From: Streptomyces sp. NBC_00234
GTDB lineage: Bacteria; Actinomycetota; Actinomycetes; Streptomycetales; Streptomycetaceae
Direction of reading: 5' to 3'
NCBI RefSeq assembly: GCF_036195325.1
Contig: NZ_CP108101.1
Location: 3,782,001 to 3,846,000, forward strand
Length of the DNA: 64,000 nucleotides
Below, one piece after another: positions 1-8,138 of the stretch. The first letter of the stretch is position 1. Each line of letters starts with the position of its first letter. The translations under genes were made by a program, and so were the position numbers. The notes under the pieces are model-generated. The model worked only from the letters and a program-made list of their open reading frames with translations. It did no database searches and was not told the origin of the DNA.

Positions 1-52
1 TTAGGCCAACGCATATACGCCTGTCCGGCGAATGAGAACGTAGGCTGCCCCC

Positions 53-2290
53 ATGCCAAAGAAGCGCTCGGGCGGGGGTCTCACGACGACCCAGCAGGCC
101 GCCAAGTTCCTCGGTGTCGCCGCACTATCCGGAGCTGTCCTGGCAGGTATCGCACTGCCGGCCGCCGGAGTGCTCGGCCTCGCGGCCAAGGGGACGGTCG
201 AGGGATTCGACGAAATCCCTTCCAACCTCAAGACACCACCGCTCAGTCAGCGCACCAAGATCCTGGACAGCGACGGCGGGCTCATCGCGACGGACTACTC
301 GCGCGACCGCACCGTCGTCCCGCTCAAGGACATCTCCCCGTACATGCAGGACGCGATCGTCGCGATCGAGGACTCCCGCTTCTACGAGCACGGGGCCGTC
401 GACCTCAAGGGCATCCTGCGTGCGATGAACCGCAACGTGCAGGCAGGCGGGGCCGCGCAGGGCGCGTCGACCCTCACCCAGCAGTACGTGAAGAACGTCT
501 TCGTCGAGGAGGCGGGCGACGACCAGGCGAAGGTCGCCGAGGCCACCCAGCAGACGCTCGGCCGCAAGGTCCGCGAGCTCAAGTACGCGATCCAGGTCGA
601 GGAAGAGCTCGGCAAGAAGAAGATCCTGGAGAACTACCTCAACATCACGTTCTTCGGGCAGCAGGCGTACGGCATCGAAGCCGCGTCCCAGCGCTACTTC
701 TCCAAGCCCGCGAAGAACCTGAAGCTGGCGGAGGCCGCGCTGCTGGCCGGCATCGTCCAGTCGCCCAGCCGCTACGACCCGGTCAACGACGCGCAGGAGG
801 CGACCAAGCGTCGCAACACCGTGCTGCAGCGCATGGCCGCGACGAAGAGCATCACGCAGGCCGAGGCCGACAAGGCCATGGCCACCCCGCTCGGCCTGAA
901 GGTCAGCAAGCCCCGCAGCGGCTGCATCACCGCTGTGGAGGGCGCCGGCTTCTTCTGCAACTACGTCCGCAAGACGGTCCTCTCCGACCGCTCCTTCGGC
1001 AAGACCGAGGCGGACCGGCAGAAGCTGTGGGACCTCGGCGGTCTGACCATCAAGACCACGCTCGACCCCAAGGCGCAGGCCGCGGCCAACAAGGCCGCCA
1101 CCTCCCGCGTCAACAAGGACGACGGCGTCGCCGCCTCGGTCGTCCAGGTCCAGCCCGGCACCGGCAAGATCCTCTCGATGGGGCAGTCGCGGCCGTACGG
1201 GCTCGACGGGACGAAGCACGAGACGGTGATCAACCTCGGTGTCGGCAGCGAGATGGGCGGCACGACGTACGGGTTCCAGGTCGGCTCGACCTTCAAGCCC
1301 ATCACCGCTGCCGCCGCCCTGGAGAAGAGCATCAGCCCCACCACGGTCTTCGACGACCCGTGGAAGATCAACATGGCGAAGAGCGACTACCGGAACTGCT
1401 CCGGCAGCCCGACCGGCTCGGACCAGTGGCCCGTGCAGAACGAGCTGGAGTCCGAGAAGGGCCCCTACGACCTGACCAGCGCGCTGGGCAAGTCCATCAA
1501 CACCTACTTCGCGCGGCTGGAGCAGAAGGTCGGTCTCTGCGAGACCGTCACCATGGCGAAGAGCCTCGGGTACGAGGCCAGCACCGGGCGGAAGCTGGGC
1601 GAGGACCCGTCGGTCACCCTCGGCGTCGCGGAGAACACCCCGCTGGGCATGGCCTCCACGTACGCCGCCTTCGCCAACCGCGGCACGTACTGCTCCCCGG
1701 TCGCGATCGAATCGGTCACCACACGGGACGGCAAGTCCCTGCCCGTGCCGAAGACGGCCTGCAACCGCGCGATGAGCGAGCTCACCGCCGACACGATCAA
1801 CCAGATGCTCAAGGGCGTCGTCGAGGACGGAACGGGCACCCAGGCCGGCCTCACCGACCGCGACAACGCGGGCAAGACCGGTACCACCGACGACCGCAAG
1901 GACGCCTGGTTCGTCGGCTACACCCCGAACCTGTCCACCGCGGTCTGGGTCGGCGACGACGTCGGCGAGAAGCGCGGCATGTACAACATCACCATCGGCG
2001 GCCAGTACTACGACAAGGTCTGCGGTGGCTGCCTTCCCGGCCCGATCTGGCGGACCGCGATGACCGAGGTGCTGAGCGCCGGCGAGACGCCCGCCTTCAA
2101 CTACGTCAAGGTCCCGCGCGGCAACACCAAGCCCGAGAAGGAAGACAAGGGCGACAAGGAAGAGGACGACAAGGGGGGCAGGGGCGACCCCAAGCCCGGC
2201 GACGAGATCACCCTTCCGCCCGGCCTCCTCGGCGGCGCGACCGGCGGTGACGGCGACTGGGGGGACGGCACCGGCGGCGGCCGGAACTGA
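53..2290 (+). CDS. Class A penicillin-binding protein (transglycosylase/transpeptidase)
   Basis: Bifunctional peptidoglycan synthase of 745 aa that should polymerise glycan strands and cross-link peptides at the outer face of the membrane. An N-terminal membrane segment lies at about residues 17-45. The GT51 glycosyltransferase domain follows, with EDSRFYEHGAVD (106-117) and GASTLTQQY (138-146). The transpeptidase domain has all three catalytic boxes: STFK (Ser412), SIN (481-483) and KTGT (608-611). The tail is a Lys/Asp/Gly-rich linker typical of streptomycete PBPs. Length and motifs are normal for the family. Two strong hairpins follow the stop, so it is probably transcribed alone. Confidence 0.95.
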   Translation: MPKKRSGGGLTTTQQAAKFLGVAALSGAVLAGIALPAAGVLGLAAKGTVEGFDEIPSNLKTPPLSQRTKILDSDGGLIATDYSRDRTVVPLKDISPYMQDAIVAIEDSRFYEHGAVDLKGILRAMNRNVQAGGAAQGASTLTQQYVKNVFVEEAGDDQAKVAEATQQTLGRKVRELKYAIQVEEELGKKKILENYLNITFFGQQAYGIEAASQRYFSKPAKNLKLAEAALLAGIVQSPSRYDPVNDAQEATKRRNTVLQRMAATKSITQAEADKAMATPLGLKVSKPRSGCITAVEGAGFFCNYVRKTVLSDRSFGKTEADRQKLWDLGGLTIKTTLDPKAQAAANKAATSRVNKDDGVAASVVQVQPGTGKILSMGQSRPYGLDGTKHETVINLGVGSEMGGTTYGFQVGSTFKPITAAAALEKSISPTTVFDDPWKINMAKSDYRNCSGSPTGSDQWPVQNELESEKGPYDLTSALGKSINTYFARLEQKVGLCETVTMAKSLGYEASTGRKLGEDPSVTLGVAENTPLGMASTYAAFANRGTYCSPVAIESVTTRDGKSLPVPKTACNRAMSELTADTINQMLKGVVEDGTGTQAGLTDRDNAGKTGTTDDRKDAWFVGYTPNLSTAVWVGDDVGEKRGMYNITIGGQYYDKVCGGCLPGPIWRTAMTEVLSAGETPAFNYVKVPRGNTKPEKEDKGDKEEDDKGGRGDPKPGDEITLPPGLLGGATGGDGDWGDGTGGGRN

Positions 2291-2296
2291 CCCGAA

Positions 2297-2330
2297 GGCG
2301 CCCCCGCGGACTCCGGTCCGCGGGGGCGCC
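2297..2330 (+). terminator. Hairpin terminator after the PBP gene
   Basis: Perfect 14-bp GC-rich inverted repeat (2297-2310 with 2317-2330) and a 6-nt loop, 7 nt after the PBP stop codon. No U-tract, as is usual in Streptomyces. Confidence 0.75.
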
Positions 2331-2345
2331 GGTCGCTCAGAAGCA

Positions 2346-2386
2346 CGACGAGGGTGCCCCGGGATGATCCCGGGGCACCCTCGTCG
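2346..2386 (+). terminator. Second hairpin after the PBP gene
   Basis: Perfect 19-bp inverted repeat (2346-2364 with 2368-2386) around a TGA loop, 16 nt after the first hairpin. The pair forms a tandem terminator before the lipoprotein gene. Confidence 0.75.
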
Positions 2387-2398
2387 CGTTTCCGTGAA

Positions 2399-2418
2399 CA
2401 CGTGACGAAGGTCACGTG
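2399..2418. promoter_or_regulatory. Inverted repeat in the 362-bp gap upstream of the PASTA lipoprotein
   Basis: Perfect 8-bp inverted repeat CACGTGAC-gaag-GTCACGTG, a plausible operator half-site pair. The rest of the gap (2419-2652) is relatively AT-rich and contains a TATGAT hexamer at 2577-2582 that could be a -10 element for the lipoprotein gene. No gene was seen in the gap. Confidence 0.35.
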
Positions 2419-2652
2419 ACTCTTCGTGAAAGGCGCGGCTCCCGGCCCGTGCGGCGAATCCATAAATTCCACTCACAAACGACTTTGCGACACCTGGATT
2501 TCACCCAACGCAGTACCGGATGGTCTTGTTCCGATTATCGTGTCCCAGTCCCGCGTTCCAGTCGGCCCCCCACACCTATGATCGAAGAAGTAAAGAGCGG
2601 CGGGCATTTTCCGCTCATTGACGGGCCACGGAAAACGAAGGTGTAAAAACGG

Positions 2653-3255
2653 TTGCGATTTATCGGGACAGCACGAACTCTTGTCTTTCTCCTCGCTTTC
2701 TCTCCCCTTGCGGCGGGCTGCGGATCATCACCCCAGGCATCGCCTCCCGAGGACGTGGCCGGCTTCCGGAACGTGAAGCCGGGGACTCCGCTCGTGGAGG
2801 TCGTGGACGAAGTGACGTCCGCGGGACTCGGGCTCTCGGTCCGGGACGCGACCGCCCTGGGCAGGTACATCCCTCCGGAGATGACCCGGAAGTACGAGGT
2901 GTGCTTCACGGAGGACAAGCCCGATCTCGGCGCAATCGACCTGTTCGTGGTCCCGTCGGCGGAAGTCTGCCCGGCGAAGAGGGGTGCTGCCGCGCCACGG
3001 CCTCCGGTCCCCGACGTCACGGGCAGGACGACCGGTGAAGCGGCGTCACTGATGGCCGAGACCGGCTTCCGGCCCGACCGGATGACGGCTCGGGACGAGG
3101 AGAAGCCGTCCAGGCCGCTCGATGCCAAGGCGGCGAGGAATTGGCGGGTCTGTTCTCAGTCCCCGGCCGCGGGAACCCCGTTCACGGCTGACGGGAAAGT
3201 CCTCATGCTCATCGCGGTCACGTGCGGCACCAGCGAGAAGATTCAGCCTGAATGA
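2653..3255 (+). CDS. PASTA-domain lipoprotein
   Basis: Secreted lipoprotein of 200 aa. The TTG start is chosen because it gives a full lipoprotein signal (hydrophobic run LVFLLAFSPLAAG, then lipobox LAAGC at about residue 23) and GAAGG lies upstream; the GTG at 2641 is followed at once by a stop. A PASTA-like repeat at about 117-190 (VPDVTGRTTGEAASLMAETG, then a CSQSPAAG segment) suggests binding of peptidoglycan or beta-lactam-like ligands. Its place next to a PBP gene fits a cell-wall role, but the ligand is unknown. Confidence 0.8.
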   Translation: MRFIGTARTLVFLLAFSPLAAGCGSSPQASPPEDVAGFRNVKPGTPLVEVVDEVTSAGLGLSVRDATALGRYIPPEMTRKYEVCFTEDKPDLGAIDLFVVPSAEVCPAKRGAAAPRPPVPDVTGRTTGEAASLMAETGFRPDRMTARDEEKPSRPLDAKAARNWRVCSQSPAAGTPFTADGKVLMLIAVTCGTSEKIQPE

Positions 3256-3314
3256 CACAGAGCGCACGGACCGGGTTGTATATCCGACAGCCCCAACCGA
3301 AAGGTCTTTGATAT

Positions 3315-3716
3315 ATGCGTCACGCAATGCGCGCCATAACCATCGCAGCCGCAGTTCTGCTCGCGGGAGGAATCACGGCGTCCTCGGCACAGGCCGACGA
3401 CCCCGCCGTGACCATCTACACCGCTTCCAAGTTGGGCAAGGCCAAGTTCGAGCCCTACGGCGAGCACCTCTACATCACCGACCTGGTCAGTGACGGCAAG
3501 TCGACGGTGGCACGGCTCGTGGTTCACGGGGACACGACGTACTACTACTGGAACCGCACCAAGGCCGGCTCCACGCGCGACGTGAACATGGACCTCCCCG
3601 AGGACCGCCACGTCGCCCTGGTGGCCTACACCGGTGTCTGGGACGGCACCGTGACCGGCGGCATCCACTGGGACAGCTACGACCACATGCTTGAGGCCGT
3701 CACCACCTTCAGCTGA
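3315..3716 (+). CDS. Small secreted protein of unknown function
   Basis: A 133-aa protein with a clear Sec signal peptide (basic MRHAMRA, then a hydrophobic core ending in SSAQA, cleavage near residue 27). The mature part is about 105 aa, rich in Tyr, Asp and Trp, with no cysteines. I do not recognise a named domain. It lies 59 nt after the PASTA lipoprotein on the same strand and may be co-transcribed. Codon use is normal for the genome. Confidence 0.75.
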   Translation: MRHAMRAITIAAAVLLAGGITASSAQADDPAVTIYTASKLGKAKFEPYGEHLYITDLVSDGKSTVARLVVHGDTTYYYWNRTKAGSTRDVNMDLPEDRHVALVAYTGVWDGTVTGGIHWDSYDHMLEAVTTFS

Positions 3717-3730
3717 GTCGCCCACGAACG

Positions 3731-3773
3731 GGACCCTCCGGCGGGAGAGCGATGACTCCCCGCCGGAGGGTCC
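3731..3773. terminator. Bidirectional terminator between convergent genes
   Basis: Perfect 15-bp inverted repeat (3731-3745 with 3759-3773) with a 13-nt loop between the secreted-protein gene and the convergent YqeY gene. Confidence 0.7.
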
Positions 3774-3800
3774 GTCAGTCCGCGTACACCGAAACGGTGA

Positions 3801-4265
3801 TCAGCCCGCGAGGAGCTTCTTCACCGTCGCGGCCACCCGGCCGCCCTCGGCGAGGCCCGCCACCTTCGGGTTCACGATCTTCATGACGGCGCCCATCGCG
3901 CGGGGCCCCTCGGCTCCGGCGGCCTTCGCCTCCTCGACCGCGGCCGAGACGATGCCCGTCAGCTCCTCGTCGCTGAGCTGCTTGGGAAGGTACGCGTCGA
4001 GCAGCTCGCCCTCGGCCTTCTCGCGGTCGGCCTGCTCCTGCCTGCCGCCCTGGGCGAAAGCCTCTGCCGCCTCGCGGCGCTTCTTCGCCTCCCTGGCGAT
4101 CACCTTCTGCACCTCGTCGTCGGAGAGCTCGCGCGCCGTCTTGCCGCTGACCTCTTCCTTGGTGATCGCGGTGAGGGTCAGCCGGAGCGTGGACGAGGTC
4201 AGCTCGTCACGCGCCTTCATGGCCGTGGTGAGGTCTTCCTTGAGCTTGGACTTGAGCGTGGTCAT
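3801..4265 (-). CDS. GatB/YqeY domain-containing protein
   Basis: A 154-aa YqeY-family protein, related to the tail domain of the GatB amidotransferase subunit. The start is placed at MTTLKSKLKEDL, where the family normally begins; the frame stays open upstream without similarity. Features include LTSSTLRLTLTAI near residue 20, a charged helical middle (REAKKRREAAEAFAQGGR), YLPKQLSDEEL and a C-terminal GRVAATVKKLL helix. The family occurs throughout bacteria, often near tRNA or translation genes; its exact role is unsettled. Confidence 0.9.
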   Translation of the reverse strand: MTTLKSKLKEDLTTAMKARDELTSSTLRLTLTAITKEEVSGKTARELSDDEVQKVIAREAKKRREAAEAFAQGGRQEQADREKAEGELLDAYLPKQLSDEELTGIVSAAVEEAKAAGAEGPRAMGAVMKIVNPKVAGLAEGGRVAATVKKLLAG

Positions 4266-4344
4266 GCGGCGATTGTGACAGGTACGGGGCACCCGACGCC
4301 CGCGTGTTTTCCTGTCGCGGCACCGTGTCTGCGACGATGGGCAC

Positions 4345-5283
4345 ATGCGCGCACGCTACGGAGTACCCCTGAAAGTCACGGCTGTCGGCGCTGCGGTCGG
4401 CGTTGCCGGCCTCGCTTACGCCGCCGGATTCGAGGCCCGCTCGTTCCGCCTGCGTCGGATCACGGTCCCCGTACTCCCGCACGGGGCACGCCCGTTGCGC
4501 GTACTCCAGGTGTCCGACATCCACATGGTGTCCGGCCAGCGCAAGAAGCGGGCCTGGCTCCAGTCGCTGGCGGGCCTGCGTCCGGACTTCGTCGTGAACA
4601 CCGGCGACAACCTCTCGGACCCGGACGCCGTTCCGGAGGTGCTCGACGCCCTCGGTCCGCTGATGGAACTCCCCGGGGTCTACGTCTTCGGCTCCAACGA
4701 CTACTACGGGCCCAAGCTCCGTAACCCCGCCCGGTACCTGTTCGAGAAGATGCAGGGCAACCACGGTCTCAACGGCAACGCCCCCGCGGTCGGTGTCGTC
4801 CACAACCCGTGGGAGCCGATGCGGGACGCGTTCGACGAGGCCGGCTGGCTGGGCCTGTCCAACACCCGCGGACGGCTGAAGCTCGACGGCCTGGAGATCG
4901 CGTTCACCGGCCTCGACGATCCGCACATCAAGCGCGACCGGTACGCGGAGGTCGCGGGCGGTCCGGAAACCGGCGCGGACCTCTCCATCGGCGTGGTCCA
5001 CGCCCCGTATCTGCGCTCCCTCGACGCGTTCACGGCCGAGGGCTACCCGCTGGTCCTGGCGGGCCACACCCACGGCGGTCAGCTCTGCATCCCCTTCTAC
5101 GGTGCGCTGGTCACCAACTGCGACCTGGATACGGACCGGGTCAAGGGCCTCTCCACGCACACGGCCGGGGGCCACCGCTCCTACCTCCACGTCTCGGCCG
5201 GCTGCGGCACCAACCGCTACACCCCGGTCCGCTTCGCCTGCCCGCCCGAGGCGACGCTGCTGACCCTCACGCCGCGCGACTGA
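4345..5283 (+). CDS. Membrane-anchored metallophosphoesterase
   Basis: A 312-aa calcineurin-like phosphoesterase. One N-terminal hydrophobic segment (about 8-28) should anchor it in the membrane with the catalytic domain outside. Metal-binding motifs appear in order: SDIH (57-60), GDN (87-89), GSND (116-119), a VVHAPY histidine near 220 and GHTHGGQ (241-247). This resembles the YkuE/YaeI type, some of which act on lipid-linked sugar phosphates, but the substrate cannot be read from sequence. It starts 79 nt from the divergent YqeY gene. Confidence 0.9.
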   Translation: MRARYGVPLKVTAVGAAVGVAGLAYAAGFEARSFRLRRITVPVLPHGARPLRVLQVSDIHMVSGQRKKRAWLQSLAGLRPDFVVNTGDNLSDPDAVPEVLDALGPLMELPGVYVFGSNDYYGPKLRNPARYLFEKMQGNHGLNGNAPAVGVVHNPWEPMRDAFDEAGWLGLSNTRGRLKLDGLEIAFTGLDDPHIKRDRYAEVAGGPETGADLSIGVVHAPYLRSLDAFTAEGYPLVLAGHTHGGQLCIPFYGALVTNCDLDTDRVKGLSTHTAGGHRSYLHVSAGCGTNRYTPVRFACPPEATLLTLTPRD

Positions 5284-5351
5284 CGCACGGACGGCGGGAC
5301 CGGCCCACCGACGAATCGCGGGGTACGGGCTCCCCGCTTACCGTGAAGATC

Positions 5352-6119
5352 ATGACCTCCCCGCGGACCGTCCTGCTCCCCAGCCCGCGGTCCGCGGAGT
5401 CGTTCCCGTACGCGGAACGGTCCCCCAGACCCGTGATCGCGGCCCTGCGCGCCCTCGTGTGCGCGGCGGCGGTCACCGGCCTGGTGATCGACATGGCCAT
5501 CGGGTCGCCGCTCCGGGTCCTGAGCTACTTCACGATCCAGACGAACGTCCTGGTCGCGCTCGCCTTCGGCTGGTCGGCGTACCGCTCCTGGAAGGGCGGC
5601 CCGCCCCTCTCCCCGCGCCTCACCGGCGGGGTACTCCTCTTCGTCACGATCACCGGCCTCGTCTACCACCTGATCCTGGCGAACGGCTCCGGCGACTTCT
5701 CCATGGCGGACGCCCCGGGCCACACGATCACCGGCTGGCGCGCGGTCTCCAACCAGCTCCTCCACACGGTCACGCCCGTGGCGGCGGCCCTGGACTGGCT
5801 CCTCCTGACCACCCCCCGGACGCTGCGCCTGCGCTTCGTCCCGGCGTGGCTGCTCTTCCCCTTGGCGTACCTGGCCTTCGCCCTGACCCGGGGCGCACTC
5901 CTCTCCCCCGGCACGGAGGCCCGCTACCCGTACCCCTTCCTCAATGTGGACGCCTACAGCTACACCGGAGTCCTCATCCACGCCCTGGCCCTCGGCCTGC
6001 CCTTCGCCGCCCTGGCCACGCTGCTGGTCGGCCTGGACCGCATCCGGCCCGGGCTCTGGGGACCGCCCGCCCCGCACAGAAACCGGATTTCGCCTCCGGC
6101 CGCGGGTGGGCTAAAGTAA
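5352..6119 (+). CDS. Pr6Pr family membrane protein
   Basis: Integral membrane protein of 255 aa with about six hydrophobic helices. Family signatures include LSYFTIQTNVLVALAF, the TITGLVYHLILA helix, LLHTVTPVAAALDWLL and PYPFLNVDAYSYTGV, all typical of the Pr6Pr (FAR-17a/AIG1-like) group found widely in actinobacteria. The ATG at 5352 is preferred; GTG 5343 is an alternative. Function is unknown; in eukaryotes related folds include hydrolases of fatty-acid esters of hydroxy fatty acids. It ends just before tRNA-Pro. Confidence 0.8.
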   Translation: MTSPRTVLLPSPRSAESFPYAERSPRPVIAALRALVCAAAVTGLVIDMAIGSPLRVLSYFTIQTNVLVALAFGWSAYRSWKGGPPLSPRLTGGVLLFVTITGLVYHLILANGSGDFSMADAPGHTITGWRAVSNQLLHTVTPVAAALDWLLLTTPRTLRLRFVPAWLLFPLAYLAFALTRGALLSPGTEARYPYPFLNVDAYSYTGVLIHALALGLPFAALATLLVGLDRIRPGLWGPPAPHRNRISPPAAGGLK

Positions 6120-6147
6120 TCGATGTCGCCGGGAGACCGCGTGACAT

Positions 6148-6221
6148 CGGGGTGTAGCGCAGCTTGGCAGCGCGCTTCGTTCGGGACGAAGAGGTCGTGG
6201 GTTCAAATCCCGCCACCCCGA
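6148..6221 (+). tRNA. tRNA-Pro (anticodon CGG)
   Basis: A 74-nt cloverleaf: acceptor stem CGGGGTG/CACCCCG with discriminator A at 6221, D arm GCGCAGCTTGGCAGCGC, anticodon stem CTTCG/CGAAG around loop TTCGGGA (anticodon CGG), and T-arm loop GTTCAAATC. CCA is not encoded. The 3' part from 6180 is duplicated at 12064-12125, so this gene was the attachment site of the element to its right; the intact tRNA is the left copy. Confidence 0.95.
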
Positions 6222-6241
6222 CAGCTGAAACACCAGGTCAA
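6180..6241 (+). repeat. Left attachment repeat (62 bp, within tRNA-Pro)
   Basis: Identical over 62 bp to 12064-12125. It begins in the anticodon loop region, covers the T arm and acceptor 3' strand, and runs about 20 bp beyond the tRNA. The bases just outside the core differ between copies. Confidence 0.9.
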
Positions 6242-6273
6242 AGGCCAGGTCCTAAATTTGGGACCTGGCCTTT
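6240..6273 (+). terminator. Hairpin terminator after tRNA-Pro
   Basis: Perfect 13-bp inverted repeat AAAGGCCAGGTCC with an 8-nt AT-rich loop, 19 nt after the tRNA. It lies on the element side of the left att core, so the element supplies a replacement terminator for the tRNA. Confidence 0.75.
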
Positions 6274-6336
6274 GTCGTACCCCGGGGGCCAAACAGGGGG
6301 CCAAAGCAAGCTGATCCAGCTCCATGAGCAGACGCA

Positions 6337-6876
6337 GTGAGCTTTACTGCTGGCGTGGATCAGGGCATAGCAGGCTTAGTGGGAGCCGCGGTCGGAGGAC
6401 TGATCGGCGTCGTGGGCACCTTGGGGGCCGCTCGACTGACCGGTAAGGACCAGAGACGGAACCAACATGAGCACTGGCGTCGCCAGCAGCGGCGAGATGC
6501 CTACAGTCAGCTTGTGATCCAAGCTTCTGAAGCTCTCAGGCTGGGTAGCAGCGCGCAAGATGCTTTCGAAGCCCGTGACCCGTCCTCCACTGCTCTCTCC
6601 GAACAGTTCAGTGGGGTGGTGCACAGGCTGGGCGAAGCCGAGAGTCTGGTTGCTCTCGAAGGCCCGGAAGAAGCGTCCAACGAAGCTGGTGAGCTCATTA
6701 CAGAGCTATACACATGGGCGAACAGTCTCGACGTCGCCGTAGCAACGAGGGACGGACACGTCACGCTTCCCTCAGACTGGTCGGTCTCCCTAAGCGAGCT
6801 AGTCGATCACAGAGATCGTAGTCACGAAGCCGTGGCTACCTTCACCATGCACTGCCGACGCCTGTTGGACAGCTGA
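6337..6876 (+). CDS. Hypothetical membrane-anchored protein of the element
   Basis: A 179-aa protein starting at GTG. An N-terminal Gly/Ala-rich membrane segment (about 10-32, GLVGAAVGGLIGVVGTLGAA) is followed by a charged soluble domain (KDQRRNQHEHWRRQQRRDAY) that looks all-helical. This layout is common in small streptomycete accessory proteins, but I do not recognise a family. Its codons are less GC-biased than core genes (AAG/GAA/TCT/CTC mixed), consistent with transfer on the element. Confidence 0.65.
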   Translation: MSFTAGVDQGIAGLVGAAVGGLIGVVGTLGAARLTGKDQRRNQHEHWRRQQRRDAYSQLVIQASEALRLGSSAQDAFEARDPSSTALSEQFSGVVHRLGEAESLVALEGPEEASNEAGELITELYTWANSLDVAVATRDGHVTLPSDWSVSLSELVDHRDRSHEAVATFTMHCRRLLDS

Positions 6877-6906
6877 ATCCGAGCGCCCAAGGACTGGTTC
6901 AACCGC

Positions 6907-6946
6907 ATGTCAGTGGCGCGTGTGCTCACGGCCGCGCCACTGACAT
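6907..6946. terminator. Bidirectional terminator between the 6337 gene and the integrase remnant
   Basis: Perfect 14-bp inverted repeat (6907-6920 with 6933-6946) with a 12-nt loop, sited between two convergent reading frames. Confidence 0.7.
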
Positions 6947-6951
6947 CCTTG

Positions 6952-7423
6952 TTACGGATAGAGGTCAACCCTCGCACTTGGTGCTCGGTCGTCGGCGAAG
7001 ATGTCGTCCATCGCTTCGGCACCCTGCGTGATCACGGGTCGGAGCTGCTTACGGTAGACCGCCTCTGTGGTCGCCTGACTGCTGTGACCGACCAAGAGCG
7101 CGATCCGCTCCAAGGGGATGCCGTGGTCGGAGAGCAGGGACACGAAACTGTGCCGGAGCTCCCGCGGCGTCCACTCAGGCTTCAGTCCGGCCTTCTTCAC
7201 GATGGCCTTGAAGTCTCGCCGGACGTTGGCTGCGTCCAGCGGCTCGCCGCTCCGAGTCGTGAAGACACGCCCCGTCGGGCTCCACTCCATCCCTCTCGAT
7301 GCCCGCTCCTGCTTCTGCCATCGCATGTGCTCTTCGAGGACGTCGACTACCTGTCGGTAGAGCGATGGTCCGGCGGCTCTTCCTCGTCTTGGTGTCACCG
7401 TGCTTGCGCACCCGAAGAATGGG
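6952..7423 (-). pseudogene. Tyrosine-recombinase integrase remnant (C-terminal part, frameshifted)
   Basis: The C-terminal catalytic half of a phage/AICE-type integrase is readable: box II with PRELRHSFVSLLSDHGIP and LVGHSSQATTEAVYRKQLRP, giving the R, H-x-x-R/LVGH and catalytic Tyr pattern. The upstream part, KHGDTKTRKSRRTIALP, is in another frame. Restoring the match to QVVDVLEEH needs loss of one base near 7351. The N-terminal half is missing; similarity stops near 7413-7423, where a remnant on the other strand begins. It ends about 0.7 kb from the left att repeat, as expected for an element integrase. Confidence 0.85.
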
Positions 7424-7721
7424 CCACCCTGGCGGGGATCGACCTCACAGGTCTGGCCAGGCAGCTCAACGGAACCCGCGAGACTGGACAGGGCTGCATA
7501 CCCTGCTGGGCGCCGTCCCCGCCGGACGGTGGACCACCTACGGAGACGTAGCTGCAGTGATCGGCAGCCATGCCGTCCCGGTCGGTACCCATCTGGCCAC
7601 CTGCGGCCAATGCCCCAACCCCTGGCGCGTCCTCACCTGCAGCGTTGTCGTCGGTCGCCGACGCTCCGCGTCGACTCCCTCCTCCGCCTTGCAGCTGCCC
7701 ACACCAGACCCCGCTCCCTGA
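7414..7721 (+). pseudogene. MGMT/alkyltransferase-like domain remnant
   Basis: Two frames together resemble the C-terminal DNA-binding module of alkyltransferase-like proteins. EEWATLAGIDLTGLARQLNG (from 7414) continues, after a frame change near 7485, as WTGLHTLLGAVPAGRWTTYGD and then PVGTHLATCGQCPNPWRVL. The match stops after WRVL. No upstream start exists because the integrase remnant abuts it. This looks like a deletion junction that joined two truncated genes tail to head. The family call is from recall of the GRWTTYGD...ATCxQC pattern. Confidence 0.5.
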
Positions 7722-7741
7722 TCCGGCCTGATCCAAACGAA

Positions 7742-7986
7742 AGACCCTTCGCCGACCGGCGCGAACGCTCGGCGAAGTCGAAGACGGAGCCGGTTTCCCC
7801 GGCCCAGTTGAAGTACCTGAACCCTTCTCGCCAGGGCCGTGCGAGCAGTTCGACACCGCGTACAACAAAGCGGTCGAGGCCACCGGCGTCGCTCGGACGG
7901 CACCGAGGGAGAGAACGCAGGCGGTGCTGGGGCGGCTGGGCAAGGCAGCGGCCCGCAGGCTGATCGCCGCACTGGTCTGCCCCTGA
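7742..7986 (+). pseudogene. Fragment of an unrecognised gene
   Basis: Protein-like sequence running to TGA at 7984-7986: a helical C-terminus containing EQFDTAYNKAVEATGVA and RTQAVLGRLGKAAARRLIAA. The preceding LGEVEDGAGF segment is in another frame, and one missing base near 7799 would join them. There is no start with a ribosome binding site. It is probably the tail of a dead gene; the family was not recognised. The rest of 7722-8138 shows nothing else. Confidence 0.35.
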
Positions 7987-8138
7987 GGCCACCTGATGGA
8001 GTAACAGTGTCGCGTGTTCGTCCAACCGTTCGTCCGTCTCCGTCTCCGGGGCGGGCGATCCCGTCCAGTTACGGGACGCTGAGTGTGTCGCCATCGCGGC
8101 CACCGTCCGGACCGAGCAACTGGCCGCCAGTCGAGTTG

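Noticed and set aside
125-2476. 783-codon minus-strand open frame over the PBP gene
   Set aside because: Shadow of high-GC codon bias: low-complexity Arg/Gly/Ala/Val/Leu translation and a real gene with all motifs on the other strand.
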